A stretch of DNA of 64,000 bases. Origin: Perlucidibaca wandonensis (GTDB lineage Bacteria > Pseudomonadota > Gammaproteobacteria > Pseudomonadales > Moraxellaceae). The notes under the pieces were generated by a model. That model searched no databases. It was not told the origin of the DNA and worked only from the letters and a program-made list of their open reading frames with translations. Shown one piece after another: positions 36,390-45,140 of the stretch; the first letter of the stretch is position 1, and every line of letters starts with the position of its first letter. The position numbers and the translations under genes are program-made. The stretch is from positions 372,001 through 436,000 of the forward strand of contig NZ_JBHTIT010000001.1 in assembly GCF_042677145.1 (NCBI RefSeq), read 5' to 3'.

Positions 36390-38051
36390 ATGAGACTCCT
36401 GTTGATATGTAGTTGTTATATAGTCGTAATATTTTCGAGTTTTGCTAGGGCTGGTGGTATCGACTTGCCTGCGATTTCTGCATCACAGCAGGGCACCTCA
36501 AACTCGAACGGAGCGGAGGCAGCTGATGCTGCAGTGCTATACTATAATCCGGCAGGCATGAGTTATCTTCGGGGCCGACAGCTTTCCATTAGTGGGACAC
36601 TTTTAGCATTCAGAGGGAAAGTCGAAGATAGGGGGTCTACGGGGACACCGGAGCCATTTGATAGTAGTAGTGATGAGGGGAGACAATTGGGGCCTGACGG
36701 GGTTGATCCTTATGCAGCTGGAGCCGCAGGGAGTTTTTGGCCAAAAATACTTGCCTTAGGTTCAATATTCTACACGACTCAATATAATGATAATATCACT
36801 CTTGGTATTGGTATATTCTCTCCAGGCGGCGGAAATATTAATTATAAAAGTGATTGGTCCGGCGCTTATCAAGTTGATGCTATTGCACTGGAGCTTGTGA
36901 ATATTAATCCATCTATTTCGATGAGGTTTGATGATAAGCACAGCATCGGCTTCGGGGTGTCTCTAGTGGGTGGCCACTTAAGATATAGTACACAGCTGGA
37001 TGCGAAAGGGCTACAGCCATACCTCTTATCAAAGGCATTGAATAATTTAAATGCAAACACATTGACTGTGACGCCTGAGGTTCAAAGTATAATAAATTCT
37101 GTGTGTAATATTAAATTGGTCATAAATTCAGTATGTGGAATTAATGTTGGTGACGTATTGCCTGGGTCGGCCATAGATGCTTTATCATCGCCACTGGCTG
37201 ACGTTGTTGTTGACCCTTCAAGTACTGCATCTGGTTTGATTGAGATGTATGGGTATGGATTTGGCTATAATGCTGGCTATATGTATGGGTTTAATGATCG
37301 GTCTAGACTTGGATTGTCTTTTCGCTCAGCCGTTGAAGTTAATCTAAGAGGTCAATCTGAATGGAGTACAGAGAGGCTAAAGGCTAGGCCAGTTATAGGT
37401 ACAACAATTGTTAGTTTGTTGAATAATGGAGGCGATCCTGACTTAGGGAATTTCTTGAGTGACTATTTGTTGCCGGACACTACGACAAAGGCTATTTTTA
37501 ATATTCCTGCTAGAGTCTCTCTTTCATATTTTAATGAAATAAGTGATAAATTTGATATTATGTTCGATTATACGTTTATAAAGTCTTCTGTTATGCGTGA
37601 ATTGTCTGTTGGGTTTGCTGTTCAGAAGGATTCAAATGGTGACAGTGTTGTGCTCAGTGATGCTAAGATACCCCTGAAGTGGCGCGACTCTTATAAGACC
37701 TCATTGGGTTTAAATTATCATTACGATAGCATGACAACTTTTAAAACTGGTATTCAGTTTGATAAGACGCCAATTCCATCAAAAGAGTCTAGGCATCCTG
37801 CGCTACCAGAGAGTGATAGGTATATGATATCATTTGGTTTTAACCATAAGATTAACGATAATATCTCTGTTGATGGTGCATATAGCTTGCTTGCCTTTGC
37901 GGACTCTGAGTCTGAGTATAGAAATAACTGTAGGTATGATCGGCCAGAGGGGGATGCCGGGCCATGCACTGGTATTGGCGGCACCTTTCGGGGAAAGTTC
38001 TATGATACCTATGCTAATATTTTAAGCTTGCAAATAAATTCTAAGTATTGA
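36390..38051 (+). CDS. FadL/TodX-family outer-membrane transporter for hydrophobic compounds
   Basis: The 553-residue beta-barrel would import long-chain fatty acids, alkanes or other apolar substrates. It has a signal peptide (MRLLLICSCYIVVIFSSFARA), the FadL N-terminal hatch region with ADAAVLYYNPAGMSYL, and alternating beta strands to a C-terminal aromatic-rich end (FYDTYANILSLQINSKY). ATG 36390 with AGAGAG upstream is preferred over the frame start at 36357, which lies inside the operator. The gene is AT-richer than its neighbours, suggesting a different origin. Its operator links it to the PF10118 and thioesterase promoters. Confidence 0.9.
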   Translation: MRLLLICSCYIVVIFSSFARAGGIDLPAISASQQGTSNSNGAEAADAAVLYYNPAGMSYLRGRQLSISGTLLAFRGKVEDRGSTGTPEPFDSSSDEGRQLGPDGVDPYAAGAAGSFWPKILALGSIFYTTQYNDNITLGIGIFSPGGGNINYKSDWSGAYQVDAIALELVNINPSISMRFDDKHSIGFGVSLVGGHLRYSTQLDAKGLQPYLLSKALNNLNANTLTVTPEVQSIINSVCNIKLVINSVCGINVGDVLPGSAIDALSSPLADVVVDPSSTASGLIEMYGYGFGYNAGYMYGFNDRSRLGLSFRSAVEVNLRGQSEWSTERLKARPVIGTTIVSLLNNGGDPDLGNFLSDYLLPDTTTKAIFNIPARVSLSYFNEISDKFDIMFDYTFIKSSVMRELSVGFAVQKDSNGDSVVLSDAKIPLKWRDSYKTSLGLNYHYDSMTTFKTGIQFDKTPIPSKESRHPALPESDRYMISFGFNHKINDNISVDGAYSLLAFADSESEYRNNCRYDRPEGDAGPCTGIGGTFRGKFYDTYANILSLQINSKY

Positions 38052-38493
38052 CTATTTTTCACGTCGGTACTTATAACCAAGTGCAATGGGGAAAACTTTA
38101 ACACTTTCAATGGGGCTGCTATTTATACTAGCCTTTGGGTGCTGGTGAGTTTTTCCTTTAACCTACGTTGGCCACATGTAAGTCAAAATAAAATACTAAA
38201 TCCCGAACTATAATTATGCTATTTTTAGAGCTTGAGTGGAGGTGCAGTGTGGTTGATTTTTGAGCGAAATTCGATTGTATTTGGTTGCGAAGCATTGTTA
38301 CGAGGCGGAGACTTTATAAGTCTAGTATCGACCTAATCTTACTGAGATTGGTATTCACAATTGCAGTTCGGTTTTATCGAATGGTACTTTAATGTGATTT
38401 AGATTGGCAGCTATCTCGGCATGGCGTCACAATACTTAGTTTAGCGTATGACGTCCTTTGTTTACGAAGCGCGCGCGCTAATTTTTTATCACC
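38052..38493. other. Intergenic gap after the FadL-like gene
   Basis: About 440 AT-rich bases without a supported gene, RNA or clear terminator. The gap ends at the right terminal repeat of the IS30 remnant. Confidence 0.4.
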
Positions 38494-39498
38494 GGCAGTC
38501 TCGAATCCCAAGTGCAACGAAGACAATAGTGTTTAGTTTCTGCGCTTGATTGAGCTAGTGCCTCTGTTATCGCAGCATAGACCTCAATCGGCATCTTATA
38601 TTTTAGCACAGCGCGCGGCCGAGTATTTTAGCTGTGTGCAATCACATCAAGGTATTCCTGTGAGTACTGCGATAAGTCAGTGCTCTTGGGCAAGTACTGC
38701 CGAATTAATCCATTCATATTCTCATTACTGCCGCGTTGCCATGGGCTGTGTGGGTCAACGAAGTAGGCAGTAGTGCCAGTTTTTTCAGTTCTCTTAGCAT
38801 GACGGCTCATTTCACAAGCCCTGATCGTAGGTGAACGTTAGTCGAAACGGTGCATCGATTCGGCTCATCGCCAACGTCAGTGCCTTCAGTGGCGCCTCGG
38901 CAGTCACGTTGGGCATTTTGGCCAAGATGACGAAGCGCGTTGTACTTTCGATCTAAGTAGCCATAGCTGACTTATTACCGGCGTTTTCAATCAAGCCGGT
39001 TTCCTAATGGCCAGGAACCAAGCGATCTTCTATTTCGGCTGGGCGCTCATTGATACTGAGCATCTTCGGTAGTTGGCCGCGCCGGTCTTCGCCTTGGCCA
39101 CGATGGCGGCGCGTGACATGTCCGCGTCGAAGGCAGCGAATCAGTCCTTTGCGTAACTAACCACGAGGCATGGCATAAAGCGCGGTGCAAATGGTTATAT
39201 GTGACACCTGCATCTCAGCACGATCTGGAATTAATGGCGCTCAGCGGCAAGCTTCTTTATTTAACGGACTTGGCGCTGCTTTAGTCGCGCTGCGTCACCT
39301 GCGTTAGCGGCATCGTAAGGCGCACAGGGTGAGGACGAATAGCGCTTGAGCTAGCAACTGGGCTTGCTCGCTGTTCGCTGTAATCGCACCTAGATGGGCA
39401 TTTAATGAATGCCCATCTAGGTGCATCAGCATCAAGACGGCCCGCTCTTCAGGGCCTAGGTGCTTGTAATGTGTTTGCACTTGGAGCTTGAGACTGCC
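38494..39498 (-). mobile_element. Decayed IS30-family element, about 1 kb, both ends present
   Basis: GGCAGTCTCGAATCCCAAG starts at 38494 and its counterpart CTTGGAGCTTGAGACTGCC ends at 39498, forming imperfect inverted ends. On the minus strand the transposase reads YKHLGPEERAVLMLMHLDGH near the start, RPAEIEDRLVPGH in the middle and WQRGSNENMNGLIRQYLPKS near the end (38628-38810), with stops and shifts between. A 39-base perfect palindrome (39386-39424) lies inside its first part. Inactive. Confidence 0.85.
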
Positions 39499-39517
39499 AC
39501 CTGTTATACAAAACTTG

Positions 39518-39569
39518 TTGACACGGCTGATATATCAATTTATACATTATTGGTTGGTTGGACAACCAA
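39518..39569 (+). promoter_or_regulatory. Promoter with TTGGT-N6-ACCAA operator for the gene at 39632
   Basis: TTGACA (39518-39523) and TATACA (39541-39546) are 17 bp apart. The inverted repeat TTGGTTGGACAACCAA lies at 39554-39569, over the probable transcription start. It is the fourth copy of the shared operator. Confidence 0.78.
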
Positions 39570-39631
39570 AATCATGAATAAGTTATGTGGCTTAGATAGT
39601 GTGCCCTTACGAGGATGCTGGGAGTAATGAC

Positions 39632-40573
39632 ATGAGCGTAATCAGCAAAGAAATTGGATATGAAGAAGTTGTTCCCCGTGACATTCACTTCAAGATGAAT
39701 ACGGATACGGTGGCGCGCCACTGGTTCAACGGTGATCCATGGACCACGCACTGGATGAACTCCATTCTGGCGGCGGTTCCTGATGGCGAACGCTGGGTAA
39801 TGAATTCAGCCAGAGCACAACTCGACAAATTGATCGACCCTGAAGTGCGTAAGGCTGCGATCGATTTTTGTCGCCAGGAGCGCATTCATGCACGTGAGCA
39901 TGATGAAATGAACAAGGCATGCGTTGCTCAAGGCGTGCCGATTGACAAAGTGGAGGCGGTTTTTACCAAAATCAGGGTCACCATGCAGGAGCGGCTGAGT
40001 CTTGATATGCAGAGCTCCATGGCAGCAGCATTCGAGCATTTTACCGCTGTCATCTCTTCGGTCATGCTGGAGAACCCTGAGCTTTTCAACGAGTCTGATC
40101 CTGAGCTCAGGGCAATGCTGTACTGGCATTTTGTTGAAGAAACGGAGCACAAGGGTGTCAGCTTTGATGTGTATGTCGCTGCCAGTGGTGGCGGCATCAA
40201 GGGCTACCTGAGGCGCGTCGGGGGAATGGCGATGGGGACGGTACTTGGTCTGCCGCTCATGGTCGGCAACCAGGCCTATCTGCTGCACAAGGACAAGCAG
40301 CTGACCAACTGGCGCTCAGCCATGAGGATGAGCAATATCCTGTTCGGCAATCCCGGCATTCTTGCGCGCATTTTCCAATCCCATTATCTGCCTTACTTCA
40401 TGCCTGATTTTCATCCCTGGGATGATGACAATCGTGAAGTCATCCATGTCTGGAAGCGCAGTTACGAAAAAACCGGCGACCCGCATAAGGCCTATCAAGC
40501 TTTACTCGATTGGAAGCTGAAAAAGAATGCGCCAGGCAAGCTGAAGCTGAAGGCTGTTGTACAGGCGGCCTGA
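39632..40573 (+). CDS. PF10118-family protein with diiron ferritin-like signature, paralogue 2
   Basis: The 313-residue protein parallels the gene at 24232: GERWVMN (Glu), RQERIH (ExxH), FEHFTA (Glu) and EETEHK (ExxH) give the same diiron ligand series. It has a hydrophobic stretch near GMAMGTVLGLPLMVGN and a Lys-rich tail. The ATG at 39632 follows GGGAG at eight bases and is preferred over the frame start at 39599. It is transcribed from the promoter at 39518 and followed by a probable terminator at 40641. Reaction unknown; an oxygen-dependent step on a lipid is inferred. Confidence 0.82.
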   Translation: MSVISKEIGYEEVVPRDIHFKMNTDTVARHWFNGDPWTTHWMNSILAAVPDGERWVMNSARAQLDKLIDPEVRKAAIDFCRQERIHAREHDEMNKACVAQGVPIDKVEAVFTKIRVTMQERLSLDMQSSMAAAFEHFTAVISSVMLENPELFNESDPELRAMLYWHFVEETEHKGVSFDVYVAASGGGIKGYLRRVGGMAMGTVLGLPLMVGNQAYLLHKDKQLTNWRSAMRMSNILFGNPGILARIFQSHYLPYFMPDFHPWDDDNREVIHVWKRSYEKTGDPHKAYQALLDWKLKKNAPGKLKLKAVVQAA

Positions 40574-40640
40574 GCAGCCAGTAAAGCGCACTGATTTCCG
40601 CTGATGCCTTCGGTCTAAGTGTGACGTTTCCCGGTCATCA

Positions 40641-40672
40641 CGGCATTGTTGTCATTTGTTGCGACAATGCCG
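40641..40672 (+). terminator. Probable terminator hairpin
   Basis: CGGCATTGT (40641-40649) and ACAATGCCG (40664-40672) form a nine-base perfect stem, extendable by wobble pairing, followed by TTTCGTT. It lies 68 bases after the gene at 39632 and before the SDR gene. The T-run is short, so termination may be weak. Confidence 0.5.
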
Positions 40673-40807
40673 TTTCGTTAATCGATCAGGACGAGTTGAT
40701 CATTAGCTGACGCCGTGGGGGACTATGCGGGTGCCGAGGTTTTAGCGGGTGGTAAATAAAGAGCGGTAATTTTTCGAGCCACCCGGCTCTTTTTAAAGGA
40801 ATGTCTC

Positions 40808-41638
40808 ATGAGTAAGAAAGCCCAAAAGTTGTCACAGTGTGCGGCGGCGATTGTGACTGGAGCTGGCAGTGGTATTGGTCGCAGCTTTGCCTATGAAATT
40901 GGGCGTCGAGGTGGTGCCGTTGTGTGTGTAGACATTCGTATTGAACGTGCCGAAGAAACAGCGGCCATGCTGCGCAGCCTGAATACGCACGCGGTAGCCT
41001 ATGCATGTGACGTGGGCAATGCTGAACAGATGGCAGTGCTGGCAGACGAGGCGGAGGGCTTGCTTGGTCGCCCTGTAACTCTGGTTGTGAATAATGCGGG
41101 GGTTGGCCTCGGTGGCCAGATTGGTGAAGTATCGCTGGAAAAATGGCATTGGTGCGTCAACGTCAACCTCTGGGGCGTGATTCACGGCTGTCATTTTTTT
41201 GCGCCAAAACTGAAGGCGCTGGGCTATGGCGGGATCATCAATGTGGCGTCGGCTGCAGGGTTTGCCGCAGCACCAGAAATGAGTGCTTACAACGTGACCA
41301 AGGCGGGCGTGATGGCCTTGTCAGAGACCTTGTCGGCTGAGCTGACGGGAACGGGGGTGAAAGTGACAGTGCTGTGTCCGACGGTGGTACCAACCAATAT
41401 TGTCAACGATGGTCATCTGCCTGCTTATCGCTCCGAGTTTGCCAAAACGGCGATGACAAAGTTTGCCCTGACCGACAGCGACGCGGTGGTACGCAAGGCG
41501 CTGGACGCGCTCGACAAAGGGCAGATGTACATGCTACCGCAAATTGACGGACGCATTGCGTGGATGTTTAAGCGCGCCGCCCCACGTTTGTATGCGCGTA
41601 GCCTGGGTGAGGCCTACCGGCTTGTTGCGCCGTCTTGA
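40808..41638 (+). CDS. Short-chain dehydrogenase/reductase
   Basis: The 276-residue NAD(P)-dependent enzyme has TGAGSGIGRSF (nucleotide binding, near residues 18-28), NNAGVG and the catalytic Ser-Tyr-Lys set (NVASAAGF, YNVTK). It follows AAAGGA at good spacing. It is the first gene of a trio with an esterase and a Baeyer-Villiger monooxygenase, an arrangement in which the SDR normally oxidises a secondary or cyclic alcohol to the ketone substrate of the monooxygenase. The substrate is not defined by sequence. Confidence 0.87.
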   Translation: MSKKAQKLSQCAAAIVTGAGSGIGRSFAYEIGRRGGAVVCVDIRIERAEETAAMLRSLNTHAVAYACDVGNAEQMAVLADEAEGLLGRPVTLVVNNAGVGLGGQIGEVSLEKWHWCVNVNLWGVIHGCHFFAPKLKALGYGGIINVASAAGFAAAPEMSAYNVTKAGVMALSETLSAELTGTGVKVTVLCPTVVPTNIVNDGHLPAYRSEFAKTAMTKFALTDSDAVVRKALDALDKGQMYMLPQIDGRIAWMFKRAAPRLYARSLGEAYRLVAPS

Positions 41639-41704
41639 TGATGTGGTAGCAGCCATCTTCAAGCACAGCATATACCCCCACACTTCACTGACGGAATTAT
41701 CGAT

Positions 41705-42676
41705 ATGGCATCTAGCCAGGCCAAGCTACTGAAACTCTTCCTGCGCATGCGGGTAAAGCGTGAGCTGACATCAAATGCCGCACTTGTTCGTCATTTGCGC
41801 AGTGCCATGGACACCAAGCTCTTCCCCAGCCCTGTGCCCTCTGGAATTACGGTCCGGCAGGCAAGCGTTGCCGGGGTTCTTGGTGAGTGGCTGGAGGTGG
41901 CTAAGCCGTGCATGACCATCCTGTATTTGCACGGTGGTGCCTTTATTGGCGGCAAGCTGGCGACCTATCACACGTTTTGCGGCGAGGTTGCCAGACGTTT
42001 GAATGCCAAGGTTTTCATGGCAGATTACCGCCTCGCTCCGGAGCATCCCTATCCGGCGGCAACGGACGATGCATTTCAGGTCTATCGGCAATTGTCGGCG
42101 GAGTTGCAGGGAACTGAGCCCCTGGTGATTGCGGGTGATTCTGCGGGCGGTAACCTGACCCTGGTCACGCTATTGCGCGCCAAGCTTGAAAATCTGCCCA
42201 TGCCAGTGTGTGCGCTGACCCTGTCGCCTGGTACGGATGCAACAGGCACACTGCCAGCGCTGACGGCCAACAGTGCCAGTGATTCCATGCTGTCAAAGTC
42301 AATGATAGATAGGGCGATCGATATTTATCTGGCCGGGGCGGACTCCACGCATCCCGATGCCTCTCCCTGTCGGGGGAACTTCTCTGGTTTGCCGCCTTTG
42401 CTGGTGACGGTGAGCGAAGAGGAGTGCCTGCGTGATGATGCTTACCGTGTTGTCCATAACGCGCGTCAGGCCGGGGTGACGGTGGAGCTGCTGTCGCGTC
42501 TGGATATGCCGCATGTGTGGCCTATTTTTCATTTTTTGCTTCCTGAAGCCAGGCAAGACATGCATGTATTGATCCGGTTTATTGAAAAGCATGTGGGAGA
42601 AAGTCTGGTTCGGAGCAGCGCGGAATTTCAGTTGTCTTCTGAGCACGAAAGTGCAAGCAAGGCCTTAGCAGGTTAG
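41705..42676 (+). CDS. HSL-family alpha/beta-hydrolase esterase
   Basis: This 323-residue esterase has LHGGAFIGG (oxyanion hole, family IV/HSL) and GDSAGGNLTL (nucleophile Ser near residue 146), with DMPHVWPIF near the end providing the catalytic His. DYRLAPEHPYPAA is also diagnostic. It would hydrolyse the ester or lactone made by the Baeyer-Villiger enzyme encoded next. It starts 66 bases after the SDR stop. The gene is intact and of normal length. Confidence 0.9.
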   Translation: MASSQAKLLKLFLRMRVKRELTSNAALVRHLRSAMDTKLFPSPVPSGITVRQASVAGVLGEWLEVAKPCMTILYLHGGAFIGGKLATYHTFCGEVARRLNAKVFMADYRLAPEHPYPAATDDAFQVYRQLSAELQGTEPLVIAGDSAGGNLTLVTLLRAKLENLPMPVCALTLSPGTDATGTLPALTANSASDSMLSKSMIDRAIDIYLAGADSTHPDASPCRGNFSGLPPLLVTVSEEECLRDDAYRVVHNARQAGVTVELLSRLDMPHVWPIFHFLLPEARQDMHVLIRFIEKHVGESLVRSSAEFQLSSEHESASKALAG

Positions 42677-42685
42677 TGCATTAAA

Positions 42686-42715
42686 TTGACTGTAAAAATA
42701 CACGTACAGTATAAA
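42686..42715 (+). promoter_or_regulatory. Promoter with ACTGTA-N10-TACAGT repeat before the BVMO
   Basis: TTGACT (42686-42691) and TATAAA (42710-42715) are 18 bp apart. An inverted repeat, ACTGTA (42689-42694) and TACAGT (42705-42710), overlaps both boxes. It could let the BVMO gene be controlled separately from the SDR and esterase. The operator type is not recognised. Confidence 0.55.
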
Positions 42716-42731
42716 TTTGGAGAAATTAGCA

Positions 42732-44312
42732 ATGAATATTGCCATCACAAAACCTGAACAGGTAAGTGTGCAACGAACGCGAGCAATAAGTCCCGATCAC
42801 GAAGTTGTCATTGTTGGCGCGGGTATTTCTGGTCTTGGCATTGCCATTCGCCTGAAAGAGCAGGGCATTGAGTCTTTCATCATTCTTGAGCGTGCCGACC
42901 GTGTCGGCGGCACTTGGAGAGACAATCGCTATCCGGGTATCGCTGTCGACATTACTTCGTTCACCTATTCGTACTCTTTTGAGCAGAACCCGAACTGGTC
43001 GAGAGTGTTCGCACCGGGTAAAGAGTTGCAGCATTACACCGAACGGGTAGCTGCCAAGTACTTCCTCTATCCACACATCCAGTTCAAGACCAGTGTTAGC
43101 CGTGCCGAGTTCGATGAAGAGCGTCACTACTGGCGCATTGAAGTAGATGGTGGTGATACCATCACAGCCCGTCATCTGGTGTCTGCAACCGGTGGCCTGA
43201 TTTCGCCGAAGATGCCGGATATCGAAGGTATCAATGACTTCAAGGGCAAGATCATCCATACAGGGCACTGGGATGACAGTATAGACCTCAAGGGCAAACG
43301 TGTTGCGGTGATTGGCACGGGGGCTACGGCCGTACAGTTGTTGCCTGAAATTGCTCCGCTGGTGAAGCGGCTTGATGTCTATCAACGCACACCGATATGG
43401 CTGTTGAAAAAACCAGACCACGCGCTTCCTGGCTGGCTGAAAAGCTCGTTCCGGCTGTTGCCGGCCGCGCAACGCCTCGTGCGTGTAGGTACTGATGTTA
43501 TAAGCGAGTCGTTGATGGTTATTTCTACGATTTATTATCGGCAGGCCCCTTGGCTGGTACGCAAATGCGAAGAGGCTGGCATTCGCAACATGAAAGAGCA
43601 GTTGCCGAGCAGGCCGGACCTTTGGGAGAAGCTGACGCCGAAATATGGTTTCGGCTGCAAGCGCCCATCTTTCTCGAATGAGTATTTTCGTATTTTTGCA
43701 CGCGATAATACTGACCTCATCACAACGTCTATTGAGCGAATTACCGAGAAAGGCATAAAAACCCGCGACGGGGTCGAGCGGAAAATTGATGTGCTGATTC
43801 TGGCAACCGGCTACCGCGTATTCGAAAAAGGAAACCTTCCCTCGTATGATGTTGTCGGTCGCAAGAGCCAAGAGATTGGAGCCTTTTGGGAGAGTAATCG
43901 CTATCAAGCTTATGAAGGGCTGACTGTGCCTGGGTTCCCCAATTTTTATGTCATGCTTGGTCCCTATGCGCTGATCGGTACTTCTTATTTTAAGATGGCG
44001 GAAGGCAATGCAATACATGCAGTACGCTGCATCAAAGAAGGGCTCAAGAGACAAGCAACCTGTGTGGAAGTGCGTCAGGATGTGCATGACCGCTACTTTG
44101 CAGATATTCAGCGACGCCAACAAAGCACGGTGTTCCTAAATCACAACTGTTCTTTGTCCAATAGCTATTACTTTGATAAACATGGGGATGCGCCAATGCT
44201 AAGGCCTTCCACATCAGTCGAGATGCTTTGGCGGGCCAAGCATTTGTCCATGAATAACTATAAGTTTAGTAAGGTTGGTTCGAATCCTAGCACTGACAAG
44301 TTAACTCGCTGA
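42732..44312 (+). CDS. Baeyer-Villiger flavin monooxygenase
   Basis: The 526-residue enzyme has an FAD motif (GAGISGLGIAIRL), the BVMO fingerprint FKGKIIHTGHWDD (FxGxxxHxxxW) and a second nucleotide motif (VIGTGATAVQL). It converts a ketone to an ester or lactone using NADPH and O2. ATG 42732 with GGAGA upstream is chosen over 42717. The C-terminal residues STDKLTR and stop codon are encoded by the left end of IS6 copy d, so the native last residues are lost; the core domains are complete. It probably acts with the SDR and esterase upstream. Confidence 0.9.
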   Translation: MNIAITKPEQVSVQRTRAISPDHEVVIVGAGISGLGIAIRLKEQGIESFIILERADRVGGTWRDNRYPGIAVDITSFTYSYSFEQNPNWSRVFAPGKELQHYTERVAAKYFLYPHIQFKTSVSRAEFDEERHYWRIEVDGGDTITARHLVSATGGLISPKMPDIEGINDFKGKIIHTGHWDDSIDLKGKRVAVIGTGATAVQLLPEIAPLVKRLDVYQRTPIWLLKKPDHALPGWLKSSFRLLPAAQRLVRVGTDVISESLMVISTIYYRQAPWLVRKCEEAGIRNMKEQLPSRPDLWEKLTPKYGFGCKRPSFSNEYFRIFARDNTDLITTSIERITEKGIKTRDGVERKIDVLILATGYRVFEKGNLPSYDVVGRKSQEIGAFWESNRYQAYEGLTVPGFPNFYVMLGPYALIGTSYFKMAEGNAIHAVRCIKEGLKRQATCVEVRQDVHDRYFADIQRRQQSTVFLNHNCSLSNSYYFDKHGDAPMLRPSTSVEMLWRAKHLSMNNYKFSKVGSNPSTDKLTR

Positions 44313-45045
44313 TGTGTACCCACTCACGACATCGTTTTCACCCCAGTATCATTAGCTATGCAGTATGGATCTACTATCGCTTCAATTTGAGCTCTCGTGA
44401 TACCGAAGACTTGCTGGCAGAGAGTGGCATCTCTGTCAGTTAAGAATCGATCCGCTTATGGCGTATCAAATTCGGACCTGCCTATTCTCCCAAGCTGAAG
44501 CAAAATCATGGCAGATTAGGCGATATGTTTTATCTTGATGGGGTATTTATCAAGATAAAACGTAAAACAACTCTACTTGTGGCGAGCAGTTGATCAGGAC
44601 GGCGAAGTGGTCGATGTCTATGTTGAGAGTCGCCGTAAGAGTGCTGCGGCTAGGCAGTTCTTTAAGCGCTTGTTACGTAACCACGACGACCAACCAAGAA
44701 CGATAGTCACTGATAAGTTGGCAAGTTATAGGGTTGCTCAACGCGAGCTAATGCCAAAAGTTCATCACAATACAGCCAAGCACGTGAACAATAGAGCCGA
44801 GCAGTTGCATGAGTCGACGCGATTCAGGGAGCGGGGAATGGGCGGTTTAAGTTCCCGAGTCAGGTACAACTATTCCTAACGAACGATGCGGCAGTCTCAA
44901 ACTTTCTCAACCTTGGAAGACACCTTGTCCCAGCAAGTCATTATTGACTTACTAGGACAGCCGCGCTCTAAACTTGGAGGGCGTTAGGTGCGTAGAGGTG
45001 AAAGGTTTAACTATTGCTGAGTCTAGAAGTTAACATATCAGTACC
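44289..45045 (+). mobile_element. IS6-family element, decayed copy d
   Basis: The left end AGCACTGACAAGTTAACTC begins at 44289 inside the BVMO gene, and the right end AGAAGTTAACATATCAGTACC ends at 45045. The transposase has an early stop near 44441 and shifts later, although a long part (44577-44879, WRAVDQDGEVVDVYVESRR) is well preserved. It lies between the BVMO module and the thiolase module. Confidence 0.85.
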
Positions 45046-45086
45046 GCTTAGTTTGACTAATTGACTGAAAGTGGCACGAGCTCAGA

Positions 45087-45110
45087 GCTGACAAGTTACT
45101 TGTTAGTATC
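45087..45110. mobile_element. Fused IS6 ends without an interior
   Basis: GCTGACAAGTTA is joined directly to CTTGTTAGTATC, which look like a left and a right IS6 end. It is a 24-base near-palindrome 41 bases after IS6 copy d and just before the thiolase gene end. Confidence 0.5.
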
Positions 45111-45140
45111 GTCATAAGCATTCATCATAAAAATTAATTT

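Noticed and set aside
42726..44123. 465-codon open frame on the minus strand
   Set aside because: It lies antisense to the BVMO gene, which has all expected motifs; the minus-strand translation shows no family resemblance.
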